NCBI RefSeq assembly: GCF_029961185.1
Contig: NZ_JASBQQ010000006.1
Span: 202,162 to 266,161 of the forward strand
From: Albidovulum aestuarii
GTDB lineage: Bacteria; Pseudomonadota; Alphaproteobacteria; Rhodobacterales; Rhodobacteraceae
Direction: 5' to 3'
DNA: 64,000 nucleotides
Below are positions 54,701 through 62,471 of this stretch, piece by piece. The first letter of the stretch is position 1. Every line of letters starts with the position of its first letter. Both the position numbers and the translations under genes were made by a program. Under the pieces are notes generated by a model. The model did no database searches, had not been told where the DNA came from, and was given only the letters and a program-made list of their open reading frames with translations.

Positions 54701-55327
54701 CGTTACCCTTTCGTCGCGGGCAGCGCCATCGACGTGAATGTCGCCGACTTCCAGCGGCTGTTCGGGCCGGGTGGGCTTGTCGACGCCTTCACCAATGAAC
54801 TTCTCCTGCCCTATATCGACACAACACGCCGGCCCTGGACCTGGCGCGCCGATTTCGGGCTGGATGCCGCGACGCTGACGCCGTTCGAACAGGCCCGAGC
54901 GATCCGTGATGGCCTCTTCCCCGGCGGGGCCGGGCCGATCATGGCCTTCACGCTTGAGCCCAAGGATCTTTCCGCCAATGCCAGCCGCGTGACGCTGAAC
55001 GTGGACGGACAAACCCTTGTCTATTTCAACTCCGCGACGCGCCCGACGCCGATGACCTGGCCGGGACCGGATGGCACCAACCTGATTTCTCTTTCCTTTG
55101 CGCCCATCGAAGGCAGCGCCGAACTCATCGCCTCGGAAGCCGGTGCCTGGGCCTGGCTCAGGATGATCCGGGGCGGCAATCTGCGCCGGACCGATCTGCC
55201 GGAATTGTTCCGGCTGACTCTGGCGCACGGCGGGTATCGCGCCGAGTTTGAACTTCGGGCGAATTCGGTGGATAATCCTTTCGACCTCACCATGTTCGGG
55301 AATTTCAGATGTCCGGAGAGGTTCTGA
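51788..55327 (+). CDS. tssM: T6SS inner-membrane protein TssM (IcmF)
   Basis: The 1179-residue protein has two N-terminal membrane helices (about 15-32 and 45-62), a cytoplasmic NTPase domain with Walker A GPPGTGKTT near 135, a third helix near 437-460 and a long periplasmic part with IcmF-related and C-terminal DUF1215-type domains. A Gly/Lys-rich insertion lies around residues 815-860. TssM spans the envelope and contacts TssJ and TssL. Its last 19 bases overlap tagF. Confidence 0.96.
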   Translation: MRFLKAIFGFLISRRFWTFVGIVLLCALIWLFGPLIAVGEAVPLASDLTRMIVIGVIVLFWLISILIGLLRAARRNRMFVADLAAPEPVAEPKPGEANVAEVNTRFQSVLAEMKRSKLGSRKFLRDMPWYLMIGPPGTGKTTALRQSGLHFPIDLSDDIKGVGGTRNCDWFFTDEAVLVDTAGRYVQQASDPGVDAAEWDGFLAMLKKHRGRRALNGVIVALSMRELLGSAEELQTHGREIRRRLSELREKLGLHLPVYLMVTKCDLVPGFEPFFADLSTRDREQVWGATFGTEARVDGVAVEREVKALMATAEARLSARMAGDAALPERAETFRFPAQMAAVEGPLKSLINTVFGESRYEESPWLRGFYFTSATQEGSPIDRLVGELSSAFGLSAEPPKPRRFGETRSYFLRDLLAEVIFSEAGLGLFDRAAEERRKWLWRGSVAGAALVTSVAGLAFLFSFLRYSGAINDQERLIADLSGRLSNVAARQAPTDPLDLDIALDAINAVATARTEVPASFLTALGPTAEAELAEAQRIAFDRAARNIVEPRLVAVLEATMWRHVRDPEFLLGALKTYFMMTGMAPYDRDYVASWWQEALPEAAAIDLFPTDAALDHQLSAIDRLAGEETKIAPDPDLMNAALQSICTIPLSVRAYGALRQDPAVAALTDWIPAEKAGPNAPQVLTRLSQQTLRVGLPGAFTYRGFHDVVLPLIPEVAAQAALDRAVFAGGCAESSDASVATLEADILKLYSDDFIAQWDGLLRDLRLAPITDLRIATANLKDLASADSTLKRLLRAVVEETDLTRVEEDGGSGGGVPKGVISKAASKLGKVGKLAKKGAKLVALGKSGGAEVLPGAVIAGHFAPLKAVIIETDGVPPLIGDAELAIGALANELQTVAASPDPEAALLARGGLPELTGQVANVAATLPDPVDDWIRGIAGETIAVTREAVIAQLNARWRADVLPFCTSATAGRYPFVAGSAIDVNVADFQRLFGPGGLVDAFTNELLLPYIDTTRRPWTWRADFGLDAATLTPFEQARAIRDGLFPGGAGPIMAFTLEPKDLSANASRVTLNVDGQTLVYFNSATRPTPMTWPGPDGTNLISLSFAPIEGSAELIASEAGAWAWLRMIRGGNLRRTDLPELFRLTLAHGGYRAEFELRANSVDNPFDLTMFGNFRCPERF

Positions 55328-55830
55328 CACCGCCCTGTGCAGGCTTCTTCGGGAAGCTGCCCGCCACTGGCGATTTTGTGACGCGCGGATTGCCCGATGC
55401 GTTCCGTAGGTCCTGGGATGCATGGATCACCCGCCATGTCGCGCCAAGGCTGCGGCTGGGGACCGGTTGGCCGCAAGGTGGGTTACGGGTCCGGCTTGTC
55501 TCAGGCTCGCGCGTGGCGGCGATGGTGATCGTGCCGGGCGTCGATAGTGCCGGGCGGGTCTTTCCGCTCAGCCTTTGTCTGATCGGTAAAACACTTCCCG
55601 GACCGGCTGGCCTCTGCCCGTGGTTCAGTGGGGCCCGGCGCTGCGCAGAAACCGCGATGGCGCGGCGGATGGAAGCCGACGCGCTTCAGGACGCACTGGA
55701 AGCGCTGGAACCACCCGAGGGTGGGAATGGCGATACGCCGCCGATGCTGGTCTGGACCCGCCGTCACCCGCCGGAAGAGGTTGAGGTCGAGAATCCCGGG
55801 GCGGTGCTGGACCGGATGCTGGAGCACTGA
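55309..55830 (+). CDS. tagF: T6SS-associated protein TagF
   Basis: The 173-residue protein starts inside the end of tssM and has the TagF/ImpM pattern: PPCAGFFGKLPATGDFVTRGLPDAFRRSWDAWI, followed by SGSRVAAMVIVPGVDSAGRVFPLSLC. TagF is a negative post-translational regulator in many T6SS clusters. In some species it is fused to PppA; here PppA is a separate gene on the other strand. It converges with vgrG across a few bases. Confidence 0.92.
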   Translation: MSGEVLTPPCAGFFGKLPATGDFVTRGLPDAFRRSWDAWITRHVAPRLRLGTGWPQGGLRVRLVSGSRVAAMVIVPGVDSAGRVFPLSLCLIGKTLPGPAGLCPWFSGARRCAETAMARRMEADALQDALEALEPPEGGNGDTPPMLVWTRRHPPEEVEVENPGAVLDRMLEH

Positions 55831-55833
55831 TCC

Positions 55834-58161
55834 TCAGTTATTGTGCACTGTCGAGCCCTTGATCTTGACGTCGCCGCCCGCCTTCACGTTGATCTTTCCG
55901 CTGCCCTCGACGGTGACGTCGGTGCCTTTGATCGAAATCTCGCCTCCGCTTTTCATCACGATGGAAGCACCGCCGCATTTCAAAGTGATCTCGGCCCCGA
56001 CATCGAGCACATATTTGCCGCCAATCTTGACGGAACCGTCGCCACCCACATCCGTGCCATCATTGCCCGAAATCGAAAGTCCCCGGTCGCCGCCGACGCT
56101 GGTCGTCTGACCGCCGCCGACCGACACGCCCTGATCGGCGCCGACGCTGACTGTCTGGCCCGCGCCGATACTGACGGTCTGACCCGCCCCGACACTGACG
56201 CTCTGTGACGCGCCGATATCCCAGCTGTCCGACGCCCCGATGCTGTGCGACTGCACCGCGCCGACGCTGACCGAGCGGGCAAGGCCCACGGTCTGCGACT
56301 GCGCCGCACCGACGGTGCGGGTTTCCGCCGCGCCGACGGAATCGATGCGGGCGGCGGCGACGGTGATGGTCTGGATCGCGCCCACTGTCTGGCTGTGATT
56401 GGCCCCGATCGTCTCGGTCGAATTGCCGCCGACGGAAATCGTCTCATCCCCGCCGACGCTGAGCGCGCGGTTGGCGCCGACCGTCTCGGTATCGTTCGAG
56501 CCGATACTGACCGTCCGGTTATTGCCGACGCTCGTCGATTTGTCATTGCCGACGCTTTCGGTGCGGTCATTGCCGACGGACTGGGTGGCATCGACGCCGA
56601 CATCTTCGCTGAAGTGACGGCCGATCTTGCGGCTTTCGTCGTTCTTCACCAGTTCGTTGTGATCCTTCTGGGCCTGAAAATAGACCTCTTCCGACCCAGC
56701 CTTGTCCTCGAACCGAAGCTCGTTCCAGCCGCCGCCACCGGGGGTCGAGTTTGATTTCCAGCCCGATTGGCTGGCACTGCCTGGCAGCGCGTAGGGCGGC
56801 ATCTGTTCGGCGTTGTAGACCCGGCCGGTGATGATCGGCTGATCAGGGTCGCCTTCGAGGAAATCGACGATCACCTCCTGCCCGATGCGCGGGATCTGGA
56901 TGAAGCCCCAGCCAGCGCCCGCCCAGGTCTGGCTGACTCGGATCATGCAGGTCGTGTTTTCGTCCTTCGCGCCCAGACGGTCCCAGTGGAACTGAACCTT
57001 CACGCGGGCATATTCGTCGGTGAAAATCTCCTCGCCCGCCGGGCCGACCACGACCGCCGTCTGCGGCCCTTTCATCACCGGTTTCGGGGTGACCCGGGGC
57101 GGACGGTAGGCGATGGCCTTGGGCGCGACCGTGAAGCGCGCGGAATACCCGAAATCGCCCGGAACCTGACCGGAGCGGAACTGGGCGTCCCACAACTCGT
57201 AGTCCACGCGAAGTACGATGTAGTCGTCGTTCTCGGCCTCGCGCGGAAAGAGGTCAAGCGTGAAGGCCCGCCCCGACCAGAGCGGCCGCGCGGTGCCTGC
57301 CGCCGCGATGCGGCGCTGTGAGGCCTGCAACTCTTCCAGCCGGAGCGCGGAGAGCGTGTCGCCGCGGGCGAGTTCGGTATAGGTGCCAGGATAGTGGTAG
57401 TTCTCGCTCGCATCCTGCGCATGGCCGACCGGGTTTTCGGTCTTCGACATGAGGTCGGAGGACGGTTTGATGAAATCATAGTCGGTTTGTGCGAAGCCGC
57501 CCGGCTGGACGCGGCTGACGGGTAGCCAGGTGGTGATGAAATCGCCGTCCTCGAAGCTGATGCGGCTGTCAGGTTCGAAAGGCAGGGTTTCGGCGCCAGC
57601 CGCCGGTGTCAGCGTGGTGCTGTCATCGGCGAGGATCAGCCTGTGGGCGCCATTCTCATGTTCGAAGAAATAAAAGATGCCTTCGTGTTCCAGCAGCCTT
57701 TGTACGAAATCAAGGTCGCTTTCACCGTACTGCACGCAGTAAACACGCGGCGGATATGATCCCGTCAGGCGCTTTTCGAAATCGGCATCGGGATAGTCGC
57801 CGAAGACGGCCTCGACGATATCCACCACGCTTTGGTTCTGGAAGATGCGGTTGTCGGTCTTCAGCGACAAAAACCAGAGCCACGGGACGAGCGCGAGCCG
57901 GTAATGGGCAAGATCGTCGCGGATATCGGCCAGCGCGAACTCGGACACGAATCCGTCGAAATGCCGCTCAGGATCGCCCGAAACGACGATGGTCGCGCGG
58001 GTGCCAAGCACATCCGCGGCCTTCAGGTCGAGGTTTTTTGAAACGAGTGAAAGGTCGAAATGGAAGGGACGGCTGACCTCATCGAACCCCTCCATCCGGG
58101 CGAACGAGACATCCTCGCCGAAAGCGGGCACGGAGGCGGAAATCACGCGGGTGTCGGGCAC
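55834..58161 (-). CDS. vgrG: T6SS spike protein VgrG with octapeptide-repeat C-terminus
   Basis: The GTG at 58161 follows AAAGGA and gives 775 residues. The protein has the gp27-like base (FDGFVSEFALADIRDDLAHYRLALVPWLWFLSLKTDNRIFQNQSVVDIVEAVFGDYP), the gp5 OB domain (IPRIGQEVIVDFLEGDPDQPIITGRVYN) and a spike with NELRFEDKAGSEEVYFQAQKDHNELVKNDESRKIG. The C-terminal region then holds about 24 octapeptides of the type SVGxxxTx, coded by roughly 56011-56590, before a final beta stretch. No toxin domain is fused. It is head-to-tail with the minus-strand module that follows. Confidence 0.94.
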   Translation of the reverse strand: MPDTRVISASVPAFGEDVSFARMEGFDEVSRPFHFDLSLVSKNLDLKAADVLGTRATIVVSGDPERHFDGFVSEFALADIRDDLAHYRLALVPWLWFLSLKTDNRIFQNQSVVDIVEAVFGDYPDADFEKRLTGSYPPRVYCVQYGESDLDFVQRLLEHEGIFYFFEHENGAHRLILADDSTTLTPAAGAETLPFEPDSRISFEDGDFITTWLPVSRVQPGGFAQTDYDFIKPSSDLMSKTENPVGHAQDASENYHYPGTYTELARGDTLSALRLEELQASQRRIAAAGTARPLWSGRAFTLDLFPREAENDDYIVLRVDYELWDAQFRSGQVPGDFGYSARFTVAPKAIAYRPPRVTPKPVMKGPQTAVVVGPAGEEIFTDEYARVKVQFHWDRLGAKDENTTCMIRVSQTWAGAGWGFIQIPRIGQEVIVDFLEGDPDQPIITGRVYNAEQMPPYALPGSASQSGWKSNSTPGGGGWNELRFEDKAGSEEVYFQAQKDHNELVKNDESRKIGRHFSEDVGVDATQSVGNDRTESVGNDKSTSVGNNRTVSIGSNDTETVGANRALSVGGDETISVGGNSTETIGANHSQTVGAIQTITVAAARIDSVGAAETRTVGAAQSQTVGLARSVSVGAVQSHSIGASDSWDIGASQSVSVGAGQTVSIGAGQTVSVGADQGVSVGGGQTTSVGGDRGLSISGNDGTDVGGDGSVKIGGKYVLDVGAEITLKCGGASIVMKSGGEISIKGTDVTVEGSGKINVKAGGDVKIKGSTVHNN
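56011..56590 (-). repeat. 24-bp coding repeats in vgrG (about 24 octapeptides)
   Basis: Within vgrG the code repeats about every 24 bases, giving units such as SVGNDKST, SVGGNSTE, TVGAAQSQ and SVGAGQTV, with Gly at position 3 nearly invariant. They are degenerate at the DNA level. The repeats extend the triple beta-helix of the spike. Such repeats may expand or shrink by slippage. Confidence 0.85.
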
Positions 58162-58277
58162 AAGTCCAGTCCTTTATGAAATCGCCCTTGCGGGCCGGTT
58201 CTGAAATACAGTGTCAGTATAGCCGAACAGCCCCTGAAATCAGAGGCGGGATTTCCCTCACCGGCCTTGCGCTGGCG

Positions 58278-60707
58278 TCAGAGGACCTGAGGGCAGACGA
58301 ACCCGCTCAGGATCGAGTGGCGCGACACCGGATTGCCGGGCCGGTCGAAGGTAATTTCGAGAAACAGCCGCGCGTCGCCTTCGCGCAGGTCGACGAGTAT
58401 CCGCTGCCCGCCGTCGCGTTCGCGCAATCTGAGGGGCGCGAGTAGCCGCAGCAAACCCCATGGTCCCGGTTCCGCGATCCGCGCCGCGCCCTCGGCGGTC
58501 TGAAAGCTGACCTCGGCCCCTTTCGCCGGTTCGGGCCCGGGCCAGTGCAGATCAAGCGCCTCGCCCGTCGCCTCGACCGCGCCGCCGGTGCCGCCGATCG
58601 CCATGAACGCCTTGCCGCGTTCGGCCAGCGCGGCGAGGCCGAGATCGGTGCCAAGCGTGCCGTCCGGCCCGTAGAATGCTGCCGAGATCACACTGGCACG
58701 CTGAAGAAAGATCGCGCTTTCCGGGGCGAGACCGGAGAACCGCGCTTCGGGCTTCCAACGCCATTCCGGTCCCGTCATGTCGAGATAGGGTGCCGCGCGG
58801 CTGCGCAGATAGCGGTCAATGGCGCCGCCCGGCGCCAGCAGTCGTGTAACCATTGTCGGGTCGGCATCCGGCCCCTCGGCGAAGGGAAACCGCGCCTCCA
58901 TGTCGCGGCAGGCGGGCAGCACTTCGGCCTGCCAGGCGCGGGTCAGCGGGTTGGTCAGAAGATCGGCATGGGCCGCGCTGGTCTGCGCCAGGACGTCCTC
59001 GACGATCCCGACCACCACCGGCGGCGCCTGCCGGAGCGCGGCAATGGAGGCGGCGCGGTCCTGCGCACTCATCAGCCGCTGCAATCCGGTCTCGGCATCC
59101 AGGTCCATCGCGCCAAGGGCCACGTTCAGACCGGCGAAAAGGTCGGAGATGTCGCGCATCCGACCCTGTTCGAGATACTGGATCATCGGCGCGAACGCGG
59201 TTGCTACGGCCAGTTGCTGATCATGGCTGCGGCGTCGGTCCAATCCGCCCGCCTCGGCCCAGACCGCGCGCAGGAGCGCGTCGAGTGGCGAGGGGGCGCG
59301 GGAAAGCTGGCCCGAGATCAGCACGGCCCGGTCTGGATCGGAGAACGGCTGAACCTGAAGATCGGTCAGATAGCTGCGCCAGGCTGCCACCGTATCGCGC
59401 TGAAGCCTATCGAGCAGCCGGTCGGGCGTGTCGTTGTGGTTGGCGGGTGGCGTCGGGAACAGCGCGGCGGCCTCGGCCCGTGCCACCTGAACCGCGCTGC
59501 CCGCACCGATATCGCGGGCATGATCCCAGCCCGCCACGGTGAAGAGCGCAGGCAAGGGCGCATCCATGGACAGGCCCGAGCGGCGGTGCAGGAGGCTAGA
59601 GAGCCCCGGCACAGCCGCGTCGGCCTGCCATCCGGGAATAGCTGCGATACCTGCCGAGCGGCGCAGTTCCAGATAGGCGCGTTCGACCTCATCCGCCTCG
59701 GTCGCGATATGCCGGGCTTGTTCCATCAGGTCCGCGTCGGGTCGGGGCAACGGGGTTTCGGGCGGACGGAGCCACGCGACGTGCTCGGACAGCGCAGCCC
59801 CCTCGCGGTCTTCGATCCAGCCTGCGAGATAGGCAGGCGACCAGTCGCTTTGCCCGGCAAGAACCGACCAGGCGCGCAGATCGTCGTAAAGCAGGACCGG
59901 TTCGCCCTCGGTCGCGATGGCCGCGTCGATCCGCTGCGCGAGAAGGAACGGCAGGTGGCGCTGCACGGCCGCGTCATAGTCGTTCCCGGCGCTGGCGACG
60001 GCGTCAAAGCCCAGCGGGCCCGCGAAGAGCCGGATCGGGGCGTGTTCAGCCTCGGACGCGACCCTTCGGACGGTGGTGCTCAGACGGTCCAGCCGCGGGG
60101 CGAGATCGGGTATGGTGCCCTCGCGGTCCAGCCCGATGGTCAGCCGCTCGGCTGCGAAGACACGCGAAAGTTCGCGGTGGAACCGGTATTCGACCCAACC
60201 GATCCATGCCAGCATCGCGCAGCAGAACCCTAGAACCAGTACCGCCGTTATCCCGGCCCAACCCGGGCCGATTTTGCGGTCGAAATGCCGTCGTGCGCCT
60301 TCGATCCGGGCGAGGCAGCTTTCGAGAAACCTGAGGACGGGCTCGAATTCTGCCCCCGCTGACCTTGCCCGGTCCATGAGGTCGCGGATCTTGGCGGGCG
60401 ACATCTCGCGCCCGTCGAAAAGAAGCCGATGGGCCGCTGCCGACCAGTTTCGTGCATCGATCCGGCGATTGGCCCTGAGCTGTGCGTCGATGATCAGGGC
60501 GAGCGCATACCGCGCCGGTGCGACCGAGGCCGCGGGCACGCTTGCATGGCGCAGCGCTTCGCTGAAGCGATCCAATCGGGCGACGGCCTCGTCCAGCACC
60601 GTGCGGGGGTCGGCATTGCGCAATCTCGGCAGGGTTTCGGCCCAGTCGAGGACCGGCCCTGCGGCGCGGTCGTAGGGGGTTACCGGTTCGGCACCGCGCC
60701 CCGCCAT
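58278..60707 (-). CDS. T6SS TssL/TssM-like chimera without NTPase domain
   Basis: The ATG at 60707, 4 bp after the upstream stop, gives 809 residues; an extension to 60818 overlaps that gene. Residues about 12-135 look like a shortened DotU/TssL domain (GPVLDWAETLPRL, then VAPARYALALIIDAQLRANRR and VLRFLESCLA). One membrane helix follows at about 151-172, and the rest is periplasmic and resembles the TssM C-terminus: LPACRDMEARFPFAEGPDAD, LLAPGGAIDRYLRSRAAPYLDMTGPEW and SGFVCPQ align with the TssM of this cluster. There is no Walker A motif. It could replace or assist TssM in a modified membrane complex; that role is inference. Confidence 0.78.
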   Translation of the reverse strand: MAGRGAEPVTPYDRAAGPVLDWAETLPRLRNADPRTVLDEAVARLDRFSEALRHASVPAASVAPARYALALIIDAQLRANRRIDARNWSAAAHRLLFDGREMSPAKIRDLMDRARSAGAEFEPVLRFLESCLARIEGARRHFDRKIGPGWAGITAVLVLGFCCAMLAWIGWVEYRFHRELSRVFAAERLTIGLDREGTIPDLAPRLDRLSTTVRRVASEAEHAPIRLFAGPLGFDAVASAGNDYDAAVQRHLPFLLAQRIDAAIATEGEPVLLYDDLRAWSVLAGQSDWSPAYLAGWIEDREGAALSEHVAWLRPPETPLPRPDADLMEQARHIATEADEVERAYLELRRSAGIAAIPGWQADAAVPGLSSLLHRRSGLSMDAPLPALFTVAGWDHARDIGAGSAVQVARAEAAALFPTPPANHNDTPDRLLDRLQRDTVAAWRSYLTDLQVQPFSDPDRAVLISGQLSRAPSPLDALLRAVWAEAGGLDRRRSHDQQLAVATAFAPMIQYLEQGRMRDISDLFAGLNVALGAMDLDAETGLQRLMSAQDRAASIAALRQAPPVVVGIVEDVLAQTSAAHADLLTNPLTRAWQAEVLPACRDMEARFPFAEGPDADPTMVTRLLAPGGAIDRYLRSRAAPYLDMTGPEWRWKPEARFSGLAPESAIFLQRASVISAAFYGPDGTLGTDLGLAALAERGKAFMAIGGTGGAVEATGEALDLHWPGPEPAKGAEVSFQTAEGAARIAEPGPWGLLRLLAPLRLRERDGGQRILVDLREGDARLFLEITFDRPGNPVSRHSILSGFVCPQVL

Positions 60708-60711
60708 CAGC

Positions 60712-61566
60712 TCAGAGCTTCCCGTCGGCGGCCCAGGCGCGCAGGGTTTCCTCACCAACCTCGAAATGCATGGAATCCTCCCGCCCGTAGGTCGCGCCCC
60801 AGAACCAGCCCTCGTCATTGAAATATTCGGCGAGGATCAGCAGGCCGAACTGGGTGCCGCCATCGGCGAACGGGTCAAGTTCTCCGGCCAGTGTCAGGTC
60901 GATGGCCGTGCCCCAGGAATGGTTCGACACTGACGTGGTCGATCCGCGGATGAACCGCGCGCAGACCGCGCCGGCGGTGCCAATCTTGTCATGAATGTCA
61001 GGGTCGCTTTGGTTCAGCCGGTCCATGATGCGCTCAAGCGAGTCAAGCGCAGGGCGCAGCATCGTCACCCGGATCGGGCCGATCTGACGGGTTTCCATCA
61101 GGGCCTTGAGGCGCGGATTGGTGACCGACTGACAATCGGTCGAGTAATTGTCACGAGGGGCTCCGAGCACCTCCATCATCACGCGGTTCTTCGGCTGGGT
61201 GACGCCCTTGTTGAAGCGGGTCTTGGCAAGAAGCATCGCCTCGGTCAGTGCCTCGGTCTCGGGCGGGTTCTCGAAATCCTCGTCGGGCAGGTCGAAGCCG
61301 GTCGGGTCCGGGGTGGCCGTTCGGTTCGCCATCAGGCTCATATCCTCGCGCAGCCGCGCCAGATCGGTGCGCAGGCCCGCAAGGTCCGCCCGCAGCCGGG
61401 CCCGGTCGGCCTCGGCGGTCGCAAGGGCTTCTTCCAGCCGTGACATGCGCAGGTCCGCGCCCGCATCGGCAGTCTGCAAAAGGGTGGAGATGACGGCGAA
61501 GGCGATGGCGGCGATGACAACGCCGATGGCAACGATGACGGGCCCGACAATGTTTCCGGGCTGCAT
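60712..61566 (-). CDS. Membrane-anchored M15-family peptidase, T6SS-associated
   Basis: The 284-residue protein has one N-terminal membrane helix (residues 8-30), a charged coiled coil (about 38-78) and a C-terminal M15/VanY-type zinc peptidase domain. The zinc motif S-x-H-x-x-G-x-A-x-D is present as Ser214-Asn-His216...Asp223, and the third ligand is His267 in SMHFEV. Such enzymes cut peptidoglycan stem peptides. In Acinetobacter, TagX is an M15-type enzyme needed to open the wall for T6SS, so this is probably a functional counterpart; an effector role cannot be excluded, but the membrane anchor argues against it. Confidence 0.83.
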   Translation of the reverse strand: MQPGNIVGPVIVAIGVVIAAIAFAVISTLLQTADAGADLRMSRLEEALATAEADRARLRADLAGLRTDLARLREDMSLMANRTATPDPTGFDLPDEDFENPPETEALTEAMLLAKTRFNKGVTQPKNRVMMEVLGAPRDNYSTDCQSVTNPRLKALMETRQIGPIRVTMLRPALDSLERIMDRLNQSDPDIHDKIGTAGAVCARFIRGSTTSVSNHSWGTAIDLTLAGELDPFADGGTQFGLLILAEYFNDEGWFWGATYGREDSMHFEVGEETLRAWAADGKL

Positions 61567-61569
61567 CCT

Positions 61570-62325
61570 CTACCCCTCCTCGATATCGATCACGATGACC
61601 GAGACATTGTCTGGCGCACCGGCCTCCAGCGCGGCGCGGACAAGGTCGCGGCAGGCTTCGTCCGGGGTTGCGGCAGCGGAAAGGAGCCCGGCAATCGCCG
61701 GTTCAAAGACGCAGCAGGTCAGGCCGTCAGAACACAGCAGCAGCCGGTCGCCGGAGGTGACCGGAACGGTCATCTGCTCCGCCTCGAACCCCTCGTCTCC
61801 ACCGATCGCGCGGGTGACGATATGTGCCTCGGGATGGGTCCCGGCCGCGTCGGGGCTCAGCTCGCCTCTGTCGACAAGATCCTGCACCAGCGAATGATCG
61901 CGTGTCAGAAGCCGCAGACGGTTTCCACGCAAGAGGTAGGCGCGGCTGTCACCGGCCCAGGCAATCTGGGCATGGGCCCCGCTGATTATCACGGCCACGA
62001 CGGTGGAGCCCATCGGGCCCATCCCCGGTTCTGCGGCGCGGGCTTGCATGATCGCATTGGCATCGGCGAGCCGATGTGCCAGCGCCTCGGCAGGGGGATC
62101 GCCATCGTCGATGGTTTCAAGGCTGTCGATCACAATATCCGACGCCACATCGCCATGGCCATAGCCGCCCATCCCGTCCGCAACCGCCCAGAGCCGCCCG
62201 CCGGGATCGGTCAGGATCACGTCCTCATTGCGATCGCGAACGAGGCCGCGATGGGTCAGACCGGCGCCCCGCGCAACCGGGAGGCGAGACCGGGTGACAG
62301 GGATGACAGTTGTGGCGCTGTGCAT
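61570..62325 (-). CDS. pppA: PP2C-type protein phosphatase PppA
   Basis: I chose the ATG at 62325 (251 residues); the frame continues to 62415 without support. It has the PPM/PP2C motifs GLTHRGLVRDRNED, LWAVADGMGGYGHGDVAS with metal-binding Asp, AWAGDSRAYLLR, LLLCSDGLT and GAPDNVSVIVI. It would reverse phosphorylation by the kinase encoded in the same cluster and keep the T6SS off. Stop and peptidase start are 3 bp apart. Confidence 0.92.
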   Translation of the reverse strand: MHSATTVIPVTRSRLPVARGAGLTHRGLVRDRNEDVILTDPGGRLWAVADGMGGYGHGDVASDIVIDSLETIDDGDPPAEALAHRLADANAIMQARAAEPGMGPMGSTVVAVIISGAHAQIAWAGDSRAYLLRGNRLRLLTRDHSLVQDLVDRGELSPDAAGTHPEAHIVTRAIGGDEGFEAEQMTVPVTSGDRLLLCSDGLTCCVFEPAIAGLLSAAATPDEACRDLVRAALEAGAPDNVSVIVIDIEEG

Positions 62326-62471
62326 CGGGGTCACCGGCAGGGTGCGGTCGGGTCGCAATAAGGTATGGGTTTCATGACTATGGATGCATCCGGACAATGG
62401 GCGAATTGAAAACAAGGCCAGTATAGCGTAAACTCTGCGGTGATTTAATGCCTATTTCTTGGATGGATTTC

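Noticed and set aside
53342..55423. Minus-strand open frame of 693 codons inside tssM
   Set aside because: Shadow of tssM; composition is typical of antisense GC-rich frames and tssM is unambiguous.
56011..56590. CRISPR-like array
   Set aside because: The regular 24-bp repeats are in frame within vgrG and encode a beta-helix; there are no unique spacers.
58545..60233. Plus-strand open frame of 562 codons opposite the TssL/TssM chimera
   Set aside because: No domain, His/Arg/Gly-rich antisense type; the minus-strand protein aligns with TssM.
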